Assembly: GCF_014649535.1 (NCBI RefSeq) | Contig: NZ_BMTF01000003.1 | Span: 393,714 to 457,713 of the forward strand | Direction: 5' to 3' | DNA: 64,000 nucleotides | Source of the DNA: Streptomyces gelaticus | GTDB taxonomy: Bacteria; Actinomycetota; Actinomycetes; Streptomycetales; Streptomycetaceae | Shown: in pieces, positions 32,595-42,084 of the stretch | How the letters are laid out: each line of letters opens with the position of its first letter | Numbering within the stretch: position 1 is the stretch's first letter | Translations under genes and position numbers: made by a program | The notes under the pieces: generated by a model | The model's database searches: none | Told to the model about the DNA's origin: nothing | The model's input: only the letters and a program-made list of their open reading frames with translations

Positions 32595-35585
32595 ATGACG
32601 ACGGTGCCGGGGCGCAGGAGCAGCACGTTCACCCGACTGCTGCGGCACGGCTTCACCGACCCCTCCGCCGCCGAGCGGCTCCTGGACCTGCCCGAGCTGT
32701 CCTCCGTACGCTCCGACCCGGTCCTGCTCGAAGCCCTCGGCGCCACCGCCGACCCCGATCTGGCCCTGCAGGGGCTCGCCCGGCTGGTGGAGGCCGAGGA
32801 GGCGGACGAGCGCCGGGTCCTGCTGGACACGCTCGTCACCGCCAAACCGCTGCGGGACCGGCTGCTCGGGGTGCTCGGTGCCTCCGAGGCGCTCGGCGAC
32901 CACCTCGCCCGCCACCCCCGCGACTGGCAGGCCCTCGTCACCTACGAGGCCACCGACCTCCACCCCGGCGTGGCCGAGTTCGAGCAGGGTCTCGCCGGGG
33001 CCGACGACCCCGACTCGCTGCGCGTCGCCTACCGCCGCTGCCTGCTGGCCATAGCGGCCCGTGACGTGTGCGGTACGACGGACGTCGCCGAGGCCGCCGC
33101 CGAACTGGCCGACCTGGCCACCGCGACCCTGCGGGCGGCGCTCGCCATCGCCCGTACGGCCGCACCCGCCGACGCCGCCCGGTGCCGGCTCGCCGTCATC
33201 GCGATGGGCAAGTGCGGTGGGCACGAGCTGAACTATGTCTCCGACGTCGATGTGATCTTCGTCGCGGAACCCATCGAAGGCTTCGAGGAGAGTGCGGCCG
33301 TGCAGGCCGCCACCCGGCTGGCCGCGCACATGATGCGGATCTGCTCCGACACGACCGTCGAGGGCACCATCTGGCCCGTCGACGCCAACCTCCGTCCCGA
33401 GGGCCGCAACGGACCCCTGGTGCGCACGCTGTCCTCGCACCTCGCGTACTACCAGCGCTGGGCCAAGACCTGGGAGTTCCAGGCGCTGCTCAAGGCCCGG
33501 CCGGTGGCCGGCGACCCCGAGCTCGGCGCGGAGTACGTGGACGCCGTCTCGCCGCTCGTCTGGCAGGCCGCGGACCGCGAGAACTTCGTCCCCGACGTGC
33601 AGAAGATGCGCCGCCGCGTCGTCGACAACATCCCCGCCGACCGCATAGACCGCGAGATCAAGCTCGGCCCCGGCGGGCTGCGGGACGTCGAATTCGCCGT
33701 ACAGCTCCTCCAGTTGGTGCACGGCCGCAGCGACGCCACCCTGCGCAGCGGCACCACGCTGTCGGCCCTGCGCGCACTCGCCGCGGGCGGCTACGTCGGC
33801 CGGGTGGACGCCGCGCAACTGGACGACGCCTACCGCTTCCTGCGCGCCATGGAGCACCGCATCCAGCTCTACCGGCTGCGCCGCACCCATCTCGTCCCGG
33901 AGGACGCCCCCGGCCTGCGGCGGCTCGGGCGCTCCCTCGGGATGCGCACGGATCCGATCACCGAGCTCAACCAGGCGTGGAAGCGGCACGCGTCCGTGGT
34001 GCGGCGGCTGCACGAGAAGCTGTTCTACCGGCCGCTGCTCGACGCCGTCGCCCAGCTCGCACCCGGTGAGTCCCGGCTCAGCGCGAAGGCGGCGGTGCAC
34101 CGGCTCGAAGCGCTCGGCTACGCCGATCCGGCCGCCGCGCTGCGGCATCTGGAGGCGCTGTCCTCCGGGGTGTCCCGCAAGGCCGCCATCCAGCGGACCC
34201 TGCTGCCGGTGCTGCTCGGCTGGTTCGCCGACTCCGCGGACCCGGACGCCGGGCTGCTCGGCTTCCGCAAGGTGTCCGACGCCCTCGGCAAGACCCCCTG
34301 GTACCTGCGGCTGCTGCGGGACGAGGGCGCCGCCGCGGAGAACCTCGCCCGGGTCCTGTCGGCCGGCCGGCTCGCCCCCGACCTGCTGCTGCGCGCCCCC
34401 GAGGCGGTGGCGCTGCTCGGCGACCCGCAGGGGCTGAAGCCGCGTACCCGGGAGCACCTGGAGCAGGAGGTGCTGGCCGCGGTGGGGCGCGCGGACGGTG
34501 CGGAATCCGCCGTCGCCGCGGTCCGCGGGGTGCGCCGGCGCGAGCTGTTCCGGACCACGGCCGCGGACCTCATCGGCTCGTACGGTACGGAGGAGAACCC
34601 CGCCGAGGAGGATCCCGGGGCCCTGGTCGACCGGGTGGGCAGCGCGGTCACCGATCTGAACGCCGTCACGATCGCGGGCGCCCTGCGCGCCGCGGTGCGC
34701 GAGCAGTGGGGGGACACCCTCCCCACCCGGTTCGCGGTCATCGGCATGGGCCGCTTCGGCGGCCACGAGCTCGGCTACGGCTCCGACGCCGATGTGCTGT
34801 TCGTCCACTCGCCGCGCGAGGGCGTCGACGAGCAGGAGGCGGGCCGGGCCGCGAACGCGGTGGTCGCCGAGATGCGCCGGCTGCTCCAACTTCCCACTGT
34901 CGACCCGCCGTTGATCATCGATGCGGATCTGCGGCCGGAGGGCAAGAGCGGACCGCTGGTGCGTACGCTGGCGTCGTACGAGGCCTACTACCGGCGCTGG
35001 TCGCTGGTCTGGGAGAGCCAGGCGCTGCTGCGCGCCGAGCCGGTCGCGGGCGACGCCGAACTCGGCCGTGAATTCATCGAGTCGATCGATACGCTGCGCT
35101 ATCCGATGGAGGGCCTGGGCGAGGACGCGGTCCGCGAGATCCGGCGTCTCAAGGCCCGGATGGAGTCCGAGCGGCTGCCGCGCGGTGCCGATCCGACGCT
35201 CCACACCAAGCTGGGGCGCGGCGGGCTGAGCGATGTCGAGTGGACGGTCCAGCTGATGCAGATGCAGCACGGCTGGGTGGAACCGGGGCTGCGGACGACC
35301 CGCACCCGCGAGGCACTGGCCGCGGCGCGTGCCGCGGAGCTGATCTCCGGCGAGGACGCGCAGACGCTGGACGAGGCGTGGGTGCTGGCGACCCGGGTGC
35401 GCAACGCGGTGATGCTGGTACGCGGCCGGCCGGGCGACACCTTCCCGTCGGGTCCGCGTGAACTGACCGCGGTCGGGCGGTACTTGGGATACGAGCCGGG
35501 TCATGTCGGGGACATGCTGGACGACTACCGGCGGATCACCCGGCGGGCGCGGGCGGTGGTGGAGGAGCGGTTCTACGGGGCGTGA
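32595..35585 (+). CDS. glnE: Glutamine synthetase adenylyltransferase/deadenylyltransferase
   Basis: A 996-residue bifunctional enzyme that switches GlnA off by adding AMP to its tyrosine and on by removing it, according to nitrogen supply. Two nucleotidyltransferase modules are visible, each followed by a GlnD-type helical bundle: MGKCGGHELNYVSDVDVIF (near residue 205, deadenylylase half) and MGRFGGHELGYGSDADVLF (near residue 719, adenylylase half). GPGGLRDVEFAVQLLQ and GRGGLSDVEWTVQLMQ echo each other as expected of an ancient duplication. Its substrate would be GlnA encoded elsewhere; glnA2 nearby lacks the target tyrosine. Confidence 0.96.
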   Translation: MTTVPGRRSSTFTRLLRHGFTDPSAAERLLDLPELSSVRSDPVLLEALGATADPDLALQGLARLVEAEEADERRVLLDTLVTAKPLRDRLLGVLGASEALGDHLARHPRDWQALVTYEATDLHPGVAEFEQGLAGADDPDSLRVAYRRCLLAIAARDVCGTTDVAEAAAELADLATATLRAALAIARTAAPADAARCRLAVIAMGKCGGHELNYVSDVDVIFVAEPIEGFEESAAVQAATRLAAHMMRICSDTTVEGTIWPVDANLRPEGRNGPLVRTLSSHLAYYQRWAKTWEFQALLKARPVAGDPELGAEYVDAVSPLVWQAADRENFVPDVQKMRRRVVDNIPADRIDREIKLGPGGLRDVEFAVQLLQLVHGRSDATLRSGTTLSALRALAAGGYVGRVDAAQLDDAYRFLRAMEHRIQLYRLRRTHLVPEDAPGLRRLGRSLGMRTDPITELNQAWKRHASVVRRLHEKLFYRPLLDAVAQLAPGESRLSAKAAVHRLEALGYADPAAALRHLEALSSGVSRKAAIQRTLLPVLLGWFADSADPDAGLLGFRKVSDALGKTPWYLRLLRDEGAAAENLARVLSAGRLAPDLLLRAPEAVALLGDPQGLKPRTREHLEQEVLAAVGRADGAESAVAAVRGVRRRELFRTTAADLIGSYGTEENPAEEDPGALVDRVGSAVTDLNAVTIAGALRAAVREQWGDTLPTRFAVIGMGRFGGHELGYGSDADVLFVHSPREGVDEQEAGRAANAVVAEMRRLLQLPTVDPPLIIDADLRPEGKSGPLVRTLASYEAYYRRWSLVWESQALLRAEPVAGDAELGREFIESIDTLRYPMEGLGEDAVREIRRLKARMESERLPRGADPTLHTKLGRGGLSDVEWTVQLMQMQHGWVEPGLRTTRTREALAAARAAELISGEDAQTLDEAWVLATRVRNAVMLVRGRPGDTFPSGPRELTAVGRYLGYEPGHVGDMLDDYRRITRRARAVVEERFYGA

Positions 35586-35594
35586 GACGGGAGG

Positions 35595-35720
35595 CGTACC
35601 GGCGCCACCGCGCCACGCGGACACGTACCGGCGTCACGCAGGCGCAACCGCGCGTCACCGCGCCGCGCAGCCACGTACCGGCCGACCGCCCCAAGCGCCC
35701 GCGCCACCGCGCCGCGTGCC
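35595..35720. repeat. Degenerate 50-bp tandem repeat between glnE and tetR
   Basis: CACCGCGCC recurs at 35606, 35656 and 35705 and CGTACCGGC at 35595, 35624 and 35674, giving about two and a half copies of a roughly 50-bp unit (35605-35654, 35655-35703, then partial). It fills the 141-base space between two convergent genes. No spacer-repeat pattern as in CRISPR. Confidence 0.65.
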
Positions 35721-35726
35721 GGACCG

Positions 35727-36341
35727 TCACGCCTCCTTCGCGGCCTGCAGGCCGCGGCAGTGCCCGATGAACGCGCCCAGCGCCAGTTCGAACGCCGCGT
35801 CCGCCCGGCCCCTGCCCACCGTGGCCAGCGCCTGTGCGAGGTGCGGGGTCGCGGTGTCGTCGGGGAGCTCCCACATCGTCTCCGGGGCCGCCAGGTCCAG
35901 CGCCGAGCCCAGGACCAGGTTCTCCAGTGCGGTGATCACCGCCATCACCTCGGGCAACGCGAAGCCGACACCCAGCAGCAGCCGGACCGCCCGCTCGTAG
36001 TGCTCCAGGACCTTCGGGGCGCGCACCGGTGACGTCGTCAGCAGCGGGATCGCGCGGGGGTGGGCGGCGAAGGCGGAACGGTAGGAGCGGGCCCAGGCCG
36101 TCAGGGCCGCGTCCCAGGGCTCCACGTCGAGGGTCGCGGAGTCGATCGCGGCGCACACCCGCTCCCGGACGAGCTCGACGACGCCGCCCCTTCCGTCCAC
36201 ATGGTGGTAGAGCGACCCGGTCTGCACCCCGAGCCTCCGGGCTATCTGCGGGACGCTGAACTCGCCCTGCTCGTCGATGAGTTCGAGCGCCGTGGTGGTG
36301 ATGCGCTCCCGGTCCAGCAGCGGTGTGCGCGGCCGTCCCAT
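35727..36341 (-). CDS. TetR-family regulator
   Basis: A 204-residue repressor: RPRTPLLDRERITTTALELI leads into the helix-turn-helix FSVPQIARRLGVQTGSLYHHV, and the C-terminal domain is of the TetR_C_1 (tetracycline-repressor-like) type. ATG 36341 follows CAGGAGAACC. It diverges from the APC permease/amidohydrolase pair; the 143-base gap carries an imperfect dyad (AACCGAAA...TTTCCGGTT, 36413-36437), a plausible operator. It therefore probably controls that catabolic pair. Confidence 0.88.
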   Translation of the reverse strand: MGRPRTPLLDRERITTTALELIDEQGEFSVPQIARRLGVQTGSLYHHVDGRGGVVELVRERVCAAIDSATLDVEPWDAALTAWARSYRSAFAAHPRAIPLLTTSPVRAPKVLEHYERAVRLLLGVGFALPEVMAVITALENLVLGSALDLAAPETMWELPDDTATPHLAQALATVGRGRADAAFELALGAFIGHCRGLQAAKEA

Positions 36342-36484
36342 GCGTGGTTCTCCTGACGTGTGTCCACCGGGAGGTCTTCCCGGATACCCGTGGGTGAGGC
36401 TACATTGCGCGAAACCGAAAGCCTTTAGATTTCCGGTTGCCGGTCCCTGCCCCCCGCCAGTCGCAGAAGGGCTCCCCCTTTCAC

Positions 36485-37954
36485 ATGGATGTGCCAACCC
36501 TCAGAAAAGGCACCCTCGGCACCGCCGACATCGCCTTCTTCGTCGTCTCGGCGGCCGCCCCGCTCACGGTGATGGCCGGAGTCGCCCCGATCGCCATCCT
36601 GCTCGGCGGCATCGGTGCCCCCGTCGGCTACCTGCTGGCCGGGGTGACCCTCGCGGTCTTCGCCATCGGGTTCACCACGATGAGCCGCCATGTCCGCAGC
36701 AGCGGCGCGTTCTACGCGTACATCACCCGGGGCATGGGCCGCCCCGTCGGCATCGCCGCCGCCCTGGTCGCGATGCTCGGCTACAACGGCATGGAGATCG
36801 GCATCTACGGACTGCTCGGCTCCGCCACCGCCGACACCGCCCAGGCCCTGTGGGGCATCGACATCCCCTGGCTGCCGGTCTCCCTCGCCGGACTGCTGCT
36901 CATCTGGTACGGCGGCTTCCGCTCCATCGACTTCGGCGCCAAGGTCCTCGGGGTGCTGCTCGTCGCGGAGACGGGCATCCTCGTACTGCTCGCCGGCGGG
37001 GTGCTGCTGGGCGGCGGTGCCGACGGGATCTCGCTCGCCTCGTTCGCCCCCGGCAATGTCCTCGTACCCGGTACGGCAGCCGTGCTGGCCTGCGCGTTCG
37101 CCGCGTTCACCGGCTTCGAGTCCACGGTGATCTACCGGCGCGAGGCACGGAACCCGGACCGCACCGTCCCCCGTGCCACCTACATCGCCGTCGCGTTCCT
37201 CGGACTCTTCTACGCGTTCATCGTCTGGACCGTCATCCAGGCGTTCGGCGACGCGGACGTGGTCGAGGCCGCCGCCACCGACCCGGGCGGTCTGTTCTTC
37301 TCCGCCATCACCCACTACGTCGGCTCCTGGGCCGCGGACCTGATGCACATCCTCATCGTCACCAGCGTCCTCGCCTCGCTGCTCGCCTTCCACAACGCCA
37401 TCAACCGGTACGGACTCGCGCTCTCCGAGGAAGGGGTGCTGCCCGCCGCCCTGGGCCGCGTCCACCCCCGCCACCGTTCCCCCTACGTGGCCGGGCTCGC
37501 CCAGATCGCACTCGGAGCCGTGGTCGTCATCGGCTTCGCCGCGGCCGGCGCCGATCCGTACGCGCAACTGCTGCTCTGGGTCAACACCCCGGGAATGCTC
37601 GGCCTGATGCTGCTCCAGCTGCTCGCCGCGATCGCCGTCCCGCTGTACTTCCGCCGGTTCGCGCACGGCGAGGGCAGATTCCGTACCGTCGTCGCGCCGG
37701 TCGTCGCCGCGGTGCTGCTGGCGGCCGCGATCTTCCTGGTCACCGACCATATCGAGCTGTTCTCCGGCGCCTCGACCGGCGTGAACATCGTGCTCGTCTC
37801 GCTGGTGCCCGCGGTCTTCCTGGCCGGACTCGCAATCGCCCACCGGCTGAAGCGCAACAAGCCCGAGGTGTACGCCCGGTTCGCAGCCGAGCCGCCGGCA
37901 TCCTCGTCGCCGAAGACGGCGGCCACCACCGCCCCCGCCACCACCACCGTCTAA
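36485..37954 (+). CDS. APC-family amino acid/amine permease
   Basis: A 489-residue permease with about 12 hydrophobic segments. The opening block LGTADIAFFVVSAAAPLTVM and GAPVGYLLAG, then SRHVRSSGAFYAYITRGMGR, are the APC-superfamily helix 1 and helix 2-3 signatures; FAAFTGFESTVIYRREARNP is the helix 6 region. The Thr/Pro/Ala-rich end is cytosolic. ATG 36485 has AGAAGGG about thirteen bases upstream. It shares a transcript with the amidohydrolase 11 bases downstream, so it probably imports that enzyme's substrate or an amine derived from it. Confidence 0.9.
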   Translation: MDVPTLRKGTLGTADIAFFVVSAAAPLTVMAGVAPIAILLGGIGAPVGYLLAGVTLAVFAIGFTTMSRHVRSSGAFYAYITRGMGRPVGIAAALVAMLGYNGMEIGIYGLLGSATADTAQALWGIDIPWLPVSLAGLLLIWYGGFRSIDFGAKVLGVLLVAETGILVLLAGGVLLGGGADGISLASFAPGNVLVPGTAAVLACAFAAFTGFESTVIYRREARNPDRTVPRATYIAVAFLGLFYAFIVWTVIQAFGDADVVEAAATDPGGLFFSAITHYVGSWAADLMHILIVTSVLASLLAFHNAINRYGLALSEEGVLPAALGRVHPRHRSPYVAGLAQIALGAVVVIGFAAAGADPYAQLLLWVNTPGMLGLMLLQLLAAIAVPLYFRRFAHGEGRFRTVVAPVVAAVLLAAAIFLVTDHIELFSGASTGVNIVLVSLVPAVFLAGLAIAHRLKRNKPEVYARFAAEPPASSSPKTAATTAPATTTV

Positions 37955-37965
37955 GGAGCCCCACC

Positions 37966-39564
37966 GTGTCCGCAGCCGACCTCCTCCTCACCGGAGCCCG
38001 CGTCCGCACCCTCGACCCGGCCCGGCCGGAAGCCACCGCCGTGGCCGTCAAGGACGGGGTGATCACCGCGGTCGGCGACGAGGCCGGGCTGCGCGAGTGG
38101 CGCGGCAGTGGAACCGAGCACATCGACCTGTCCGGGGCCACCCTCACGCCCGGCCTGGTCGATGCGCACAGCCACCCCGTCTGGGGCCTGGAGATGGCCA
38201 CCGGCACGGACCTCACCGCCGTCCGCGACCTCGACCAGCTGCGCGCCGCCCTGGCGGCGGCCGAACGGACCGAGGGCTGGATCGTCGCCTGGGGCCTGGA
38301 CCACAACGCCTTCGGCGGCCGCCCCCTCGACCGGGCCCTGATCGAGGACGCCATCGGCGGCGCCCCCGCCTTCATCCGGCTCTACGACGGGCACTCCGCC
38401 CTGGCCAGTGGGGCGGCCCTGGAGCGCGCCGGGATCACCGGCCCGCGCACCTTCGTCCAGCGCTCCACCGTCGTCTGTGACCCCGACGGCCGCCCCACCG
38501 GGCATCTGATCGAGCACGCCGCGATGGACCTGGTCGGTGAACGGCTGCCCCGGCCCTCGTACGCGGAGCGCCGCAAGCGCCTCGTGGAACTGCTCTCCGG
38601 CATGGCCGCCACGGGTCTCACCGGGGCCCATGTGATGGACCTCGCCGACGGCTCCGTACCCGGGCTGCTGGCCGCCGTGGAGGAGGAGACGGACCTGCCC
38701 GTACGGCTGCGGCTGGCCCCGTGGTGCATGCCGGGCGCCGACGAGGAGGCCCTGGACGAGCTGGTACGGCTGCAGCGCGAGGCGGGCCGGCTCTGGCGCG
38801 TCGGCGGCGTCAAGTTCTTCATGGACGGCACCGTCGAGGGCGGCACCGCGTGGCTGGAGCACGCCGACTGCCGAGGGGAGAGCACTGAGGCGTTCTGGCC
38901 GGACCCCGAGGCGTACACCGCCGCCGTCCACCGGCTGCACCACGCCGGGGTGCGCACCGCCACGCACGCCATCGGGGACGCGGCCGTGCGGCACGTGCTG
39001 GACACGGTGGAGGCGCTGGGGGAGGGCGGCCGGCTCCGCCACCGCATCGAGCACATCGAGACCGTGCCCGGCGGCCTGGCCGCCCGGTTCGCCGCACTCG
39101 GGGTGATCGCCTCGATGCAGCCCACACACACCGCGTACACCCGCGCCGACCACAGCGACGAGTGGTCGAAGCGGCTCGGCGACGAGCGGGCCGGGCGGGC
39201 CTGGCGCTGCCGGGACCTGCGCGACGCCGGGGCGTACCTGGCGCTGGGCTCGGACTGGCCGATCGCCCACTACGACGTACGTCAGGTGCTGGCCACGGCC
39301 CGGCTGCGGCGGCTGCCCGGGGCGTACGACACCGAGCCGGTCACCGCCGAGCAGGCACTGACCGGGCTGATGGCGCTGGAGGGCTGCACCTCGCACGCGG
39401 CGGTCGCCGCCGGGGAGCAGCAGGTCTCGGGCCGGATCGCCGTGGGCCACCGGGCCGATCTGACGGCGTTCGGGGTCGATCCGGTGACGGCGCCCGCGGA
39501 TGAGCTGGGGGAGGCGCCGGTGCGGCTGACGGTGTGCGGGGGGCGCGTGGTGCACTGGGGGTGA
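37966..39564 (+). CDS. YtcJ-like amidohydrolase
   Basis: A 532-residue metal-dependent hydrolase of the amidohydrolase_3 group. Visible motifs: VDAHSHPVWGL (first metal His pair), WGLDHNAFGG, GGVKFFMDGTVEGGTAWL (bridging-Lys region), THAIGDAAVRHVLD, HRIEHIET and LGSDWPIAHYD (late Asp ligand). Enzymes of this group split amides or formamides such as N-substituted formamides. GTG 37966 follows AAGGAG. It is cotranscribed with the APC permease and faces a divergent TetR gene, making a small uptake-and-hydrolysis unit. The exact substrate is unknown. Confidence 0.9.
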   Translation: MSAADLLLTGARVRTLDPARPEATAVAVKDGVITAVGDEAGLREWRGSGTEHIDLSGATLTPGLVDAHSHPVWGLEMATGTDLTAVRDLDQLRAALAAAERTEGWIVAWGLDHNAFGGRPLDRALIEDAIGGAPAFIRLYDGHSALASGAALERAGITGPRTFVQRSTVVCDPDGRPTGHLIEHAAMDLVGERLPRPSYAERRKRLVELLSGMAATGLTGAHVMDLADGSVPGLLAAVEEETDLPVRLRLAPWCMPGADEEALDELVRLQREAGRLWRVGGVKFFMDGTVEGGTAWLEHADCRGESTEAFWPDPEAYTAAVHRLHHAGVRTATHAIGDAAVRHVLDTVEALGEGGRLRHRIEHIETVPGGLAARFAALGVIASMQPTHTAYTRADHSDEWSKRLGDERAGRAWRCRDLRDAGAYLALGSDWPIAHYDVRQVLATARLRRLPGAYDTEPVTAEQALTGLMALEGCTSHAAVAAGEQQVSGRIAVGHRADLTAFGVDPVTAPADELGEAPVRLTVCGGRVVHWG

Positions 39565-39595
39565 GGCAGCGGCGGGCGGACGGGCCGGAGGGGCC

Positions 39596-40558
39596 TCAGC
39601 GGCGGCCCGCCGCCGCGTCCGCCGCCTCACGCCGCGTCCCCACCGGCGCATCCGCGGTGGACAGGCAGGCCAGCCGCGTTCTCGCGCCCGGCAGTGGAAC
39701 CCGCTTCGGGAGGTGGTGCGGCAGCGAGCCGTACCAGGCGTACGACACCGCGTAACCGAAGGTCAGGCAGGCCATGCCGCCCAGCGCGTCCAGCCAGAAG
39801 TGGTTGGCGGTCGACACGATGACGACCAGGGTGAGCGTCGGGTACAACAGGGCCAGGACGCGCGCCCAGGGCGCGGAGGCCAGCGCGAAGACGGTCAGAC
39901 CGCACCAGAGCGACCAGCCGATGTGCATCGACGGCATCGCCGCGTACTGGTTCGACATGTTCTTGAAGTTGCCCGAGGCCATCGAACCCCAGGTGTGATG
40001 GACCAGGACGGTGTCGATGAAGTGGCCGCTGGTCATCAGACGGGGCGGCGCCAGTGGATACAGGTAGTAACCGAGCAGCGCCACGCCGGTCGTCGCGAAC
40101 AGGGCCAGCCGGGCCGCCGCGTAACGGCCGGGGTGGCAGCGGAACAGCCACACCAGCACGCAGACGGTGACGACGAAGTGCAGCGTCGCGTAGTAGTAGT
40201 TCATCGAGACGATCAGCCATGTCATGGAATTCACCGCGTGGTTGACGGTCTGCTCCACGGCGATGCCCAGGTATCGCTCGGCCGACCAGATCCAGTCGGC
40301 GTTGCGCAGGGCCGCGGTCCGCTGTTCCGGGACGGCGTTGCGCACCAGCGAGTACACCCAGTAACTGGCCGCCACCAGCAGGACTTCGAACCAGATGCGC
40401 GGTCGGCGGGGGGAGCGCAGGGAACGCAGTCTCGCCGGGCCGCCGTTGCGCCGTCCGGTGTTCCGCTTCGCGTTCGCCGCGGGGGCCGCCTCGTCCACGA
40501 TGGGTGACGCGGTGGCCTCCAACCGGCCTTCCTGTGACGTCACGCTCAATTCGCCCAT
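39596..40558 (-). CDS. PAP2-family membrane phosphatase (inositolphosphotransferase-like)
   Basis: A 320-residue membrane protein with about six helices after a basic, Arg-rich cytosolic N-terminus of about 65 residues. The phosphatase motifs are AAMPSMHIGWSLW and TANHFWLDALGG, with the family block YYYATLHFVVT: this is the PAP2_3 group related to inositol phosphorylceramide synthases. The active site would face outward. Likely acts on lipid-linked phosphates. ATG 40558 is preceded by GCAGACTCTGTGCC with no good ribosome site, so a leaderless start is possible. Confidence 0.85.
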   Translation of the reverse strand: MGELSVTSQEGRLEATASPIVDEAAPAANAKRNTGRRNGGPARLRSLRSPRRPRIWFEVLLVAASYWVYSLVRNAVPEQRTAALRNADWIWSAERYLGIAVEQTVNHAVNSMTWLIVSMNYYYATLHFVVTVCVLVWLFRCHPGRYAAARLALFATTGVALLGYYLYPLAPPRLMTSGHFIDTVLVHHTWGSMASGNFKNMSNQYAAMPSMHIGWSLWCGLTVFALASAPWARVLALLYPTLTLVVIVSTANHFWLDALGGMACLTFGYAVSYAWYGSLPHHLPKRVPLPGARTRLACLSTADAPVGTRREAADAAAGRR

Positions 40559-40688
40559 AGGCACAGAGTCTGCCAGAAAACGCTCCTCCGCCCGATGACC
40601 CTCCGGCCGGGTCCGGGCCGCACATCGCAAGTGCCGGGAACGAAGGCTCGAACTGCGCCGGGGGAACGGGCGTGGGATCCTGGGCGGG

Positions 40689-41726
40689 TCAGGCGGTGAC
40701 GGCCGGAGCGGGTCCGGGGCCGGCGGCCGTTGAACCGCGAACGACCAGTTCGGGCATGAAGACGAACTCGCTGTGGGGAGCGGGCGTACCGCCGACCTCC
40801 TCGAGCAGCGTACGCACGGCGGCCTGGCCCATCGCCGTCACCGGCTGACGGATCGTGGTCAGCGGCGGATCGGTGAACGCTATGAGCGGCGAATCGTCGT
40901 AGCCGACCACCGACAGATCGCGCGGCACCTCCATCGACAGTCGGCGGGCGGCCCGGATCGCGCCGAGCGCCATCATGTCGCTCGCGCACACCACCGCCGT
41001 GCAGCCCCGCTCCATCAGCGCCGAGGCAGCGGCCTGTCCACCCTCCAGAGTGAACAGCGAATGCTGGATCAGCTCCTCCACCTCGTCCGGCGCGAGGTTC
41101 AACTGCTCCTGCACGGTGGCGCGAAAGCCCTCGATCTTGCGCAGGACCGGCACGAACCGCTTCGGGCCGACCGCCAGGCCGATCCGCTGATGACCCAGCG
41201 ACACCAGGTGCGTCACCGCGAGCCGCATCGCCGCCCGGTCGTCCGGAGAGATGAACGGCGCCTGGACCTTGGGCGAGAAGCCGTTGACCAGGACGAACGG
41301 GACACCCTTGGCGCGCAGTTGCTCATAGCGCTGCATGTCCGCCGAGGTGTCGGCGTGCAGCCCGGAGACGAAGATGATGCCCGCGACACCGCGGTCGACC
41401 AGCATCTCCGTCAGCTCGTCCTCGGTGGAGCCGCCGGGGGTCTGGGTCGCCAGCACGGGGGTGTAGCCCTGCCGCGTCAACGCCTGGCCGATCACCTGGG
41501 CCAGGGCGGGAAAGATGGGGTTCTCCAGCTCGGGTGTGATCAGCCCGACCAGCCCCGCGCTGCGCCTGCGCAGCCGTACGGGCCGTTCGTAGCCGAGAAC
41601 GTCGAGCGCGGCGAGAACGGATTCGCGGGTGGCCGCTGCAACACCGGGCTTGCCGTTCAGTACGCGGCTGACCGTCGCTTCGCTGCCCCCCGCCTGAGTT
41701 GCGATATCGGCAAGCCGTGCGGTCAT
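40689..41726 (-). CDS. malR: Maltose regulator MalR (LacI family)
   Basis: A 345-residue repressor. The helix-turn-helix ARLADIATQAGGSEATVSRV and hinge GKPGVAAATRESVLAALDVL lead into a periplasmic-binding-protein-like sensor domain (GLVGLITPELENPIFPALAQ to VPRDLSVVGYDDSPLIAFTD). Sequence and place opposite malE match the S. coelicolor maltose repressor. Position 14 is Gly where LacI proteins nearly always have Val (AGVS). ATG 41726 is chosen by family length. It should repress malEFG and starch-degrading genes through CTTGC-type sites until maltodextrin appears. Confidence 0.93.
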   Translation of the reverse strand: MTARLADIATQAGGSEATVSRVLNGKPGVAAATRESVLAALDVLGYERPVRLRRRSAGLVGLITPELENPIFPALAQVIGQALTRQGYTPVLATQTPGGSTEDELTEMLVDRGVAGIIFVSGLHADTSADMQRYEQLRAKGVPFVLVNGFSPKVQAPFISPDDRAAMRLAVTHLVSLGHQRIGLAVGPKRFVPVLRKIEGFRATVQEQLNLAPDEVEELIQHSLFTLEGGQAAASALMERGCTAVVCASDMMALGAIRAARRLSMEVPRDLSVVGYDDSPLIAFTDPPLTTIRQPVTAMGQAAVRTLLEEVGGTPAPHSEFVFMPELVVRGSTAAGPGPAPAVTA

Positions 41727-42084
41727 GGAAGTGGACTGTACCGGGCGTATGTCGGATTGCCCACCATGCACATGAATCGGACGACCGCCCCCGTGCGGCG
41801 GCCCGGTGCGCATTCCTGGCAACCTCTTGCAAGCTCTTGCGGACCTGGCCCGTGGGCGGCGGTCCGATCGCCGCATCGGGCGGGCCACGGGCTGTGGCCT
41901 GTCGCTGTCAGGGAGTGACTCCTCTCGTCAAGAGTCTTGACGGCAACCGTGAGGACACGCGAATGTAACGATCGTCGGTGCTTGCAGAAATCTTCCGCAA
42001 ACTCTTTCGGCGTTCTTTCATCCTTGTTACGTTCTCGTCGACCCGGCGCCGCGACGGAGCGGTACGGCAGTTGAAGGAGTTCAG
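41727..42084. promoter_or_regulatory. malR-malE intergenic control region
   Basis: 358 bases without a gene. CTCTTGC repeats ten bases apart at 41824-41830 and 41834-41840, including the palindrome CTTGCAAG (41826-41833), near the malR side. TTGACG at 41937-41942 is a -35 for malE, with a weak GAATGT -10 at 41961. CTTGCAG (41981-41987) and the dyad TTGC-N11-GCAA (41982-42000) follow just downstream of the expected start of transcription. These CTTGC motifs match MalR-type sites known in Streptomyces. Confidence 0.75.

Noticed and set aside
35595..35720. CRISPR-like array
   Set aside because: The 50-bp units are contiguous and degenerate, with no unique spacers and no cas genes.
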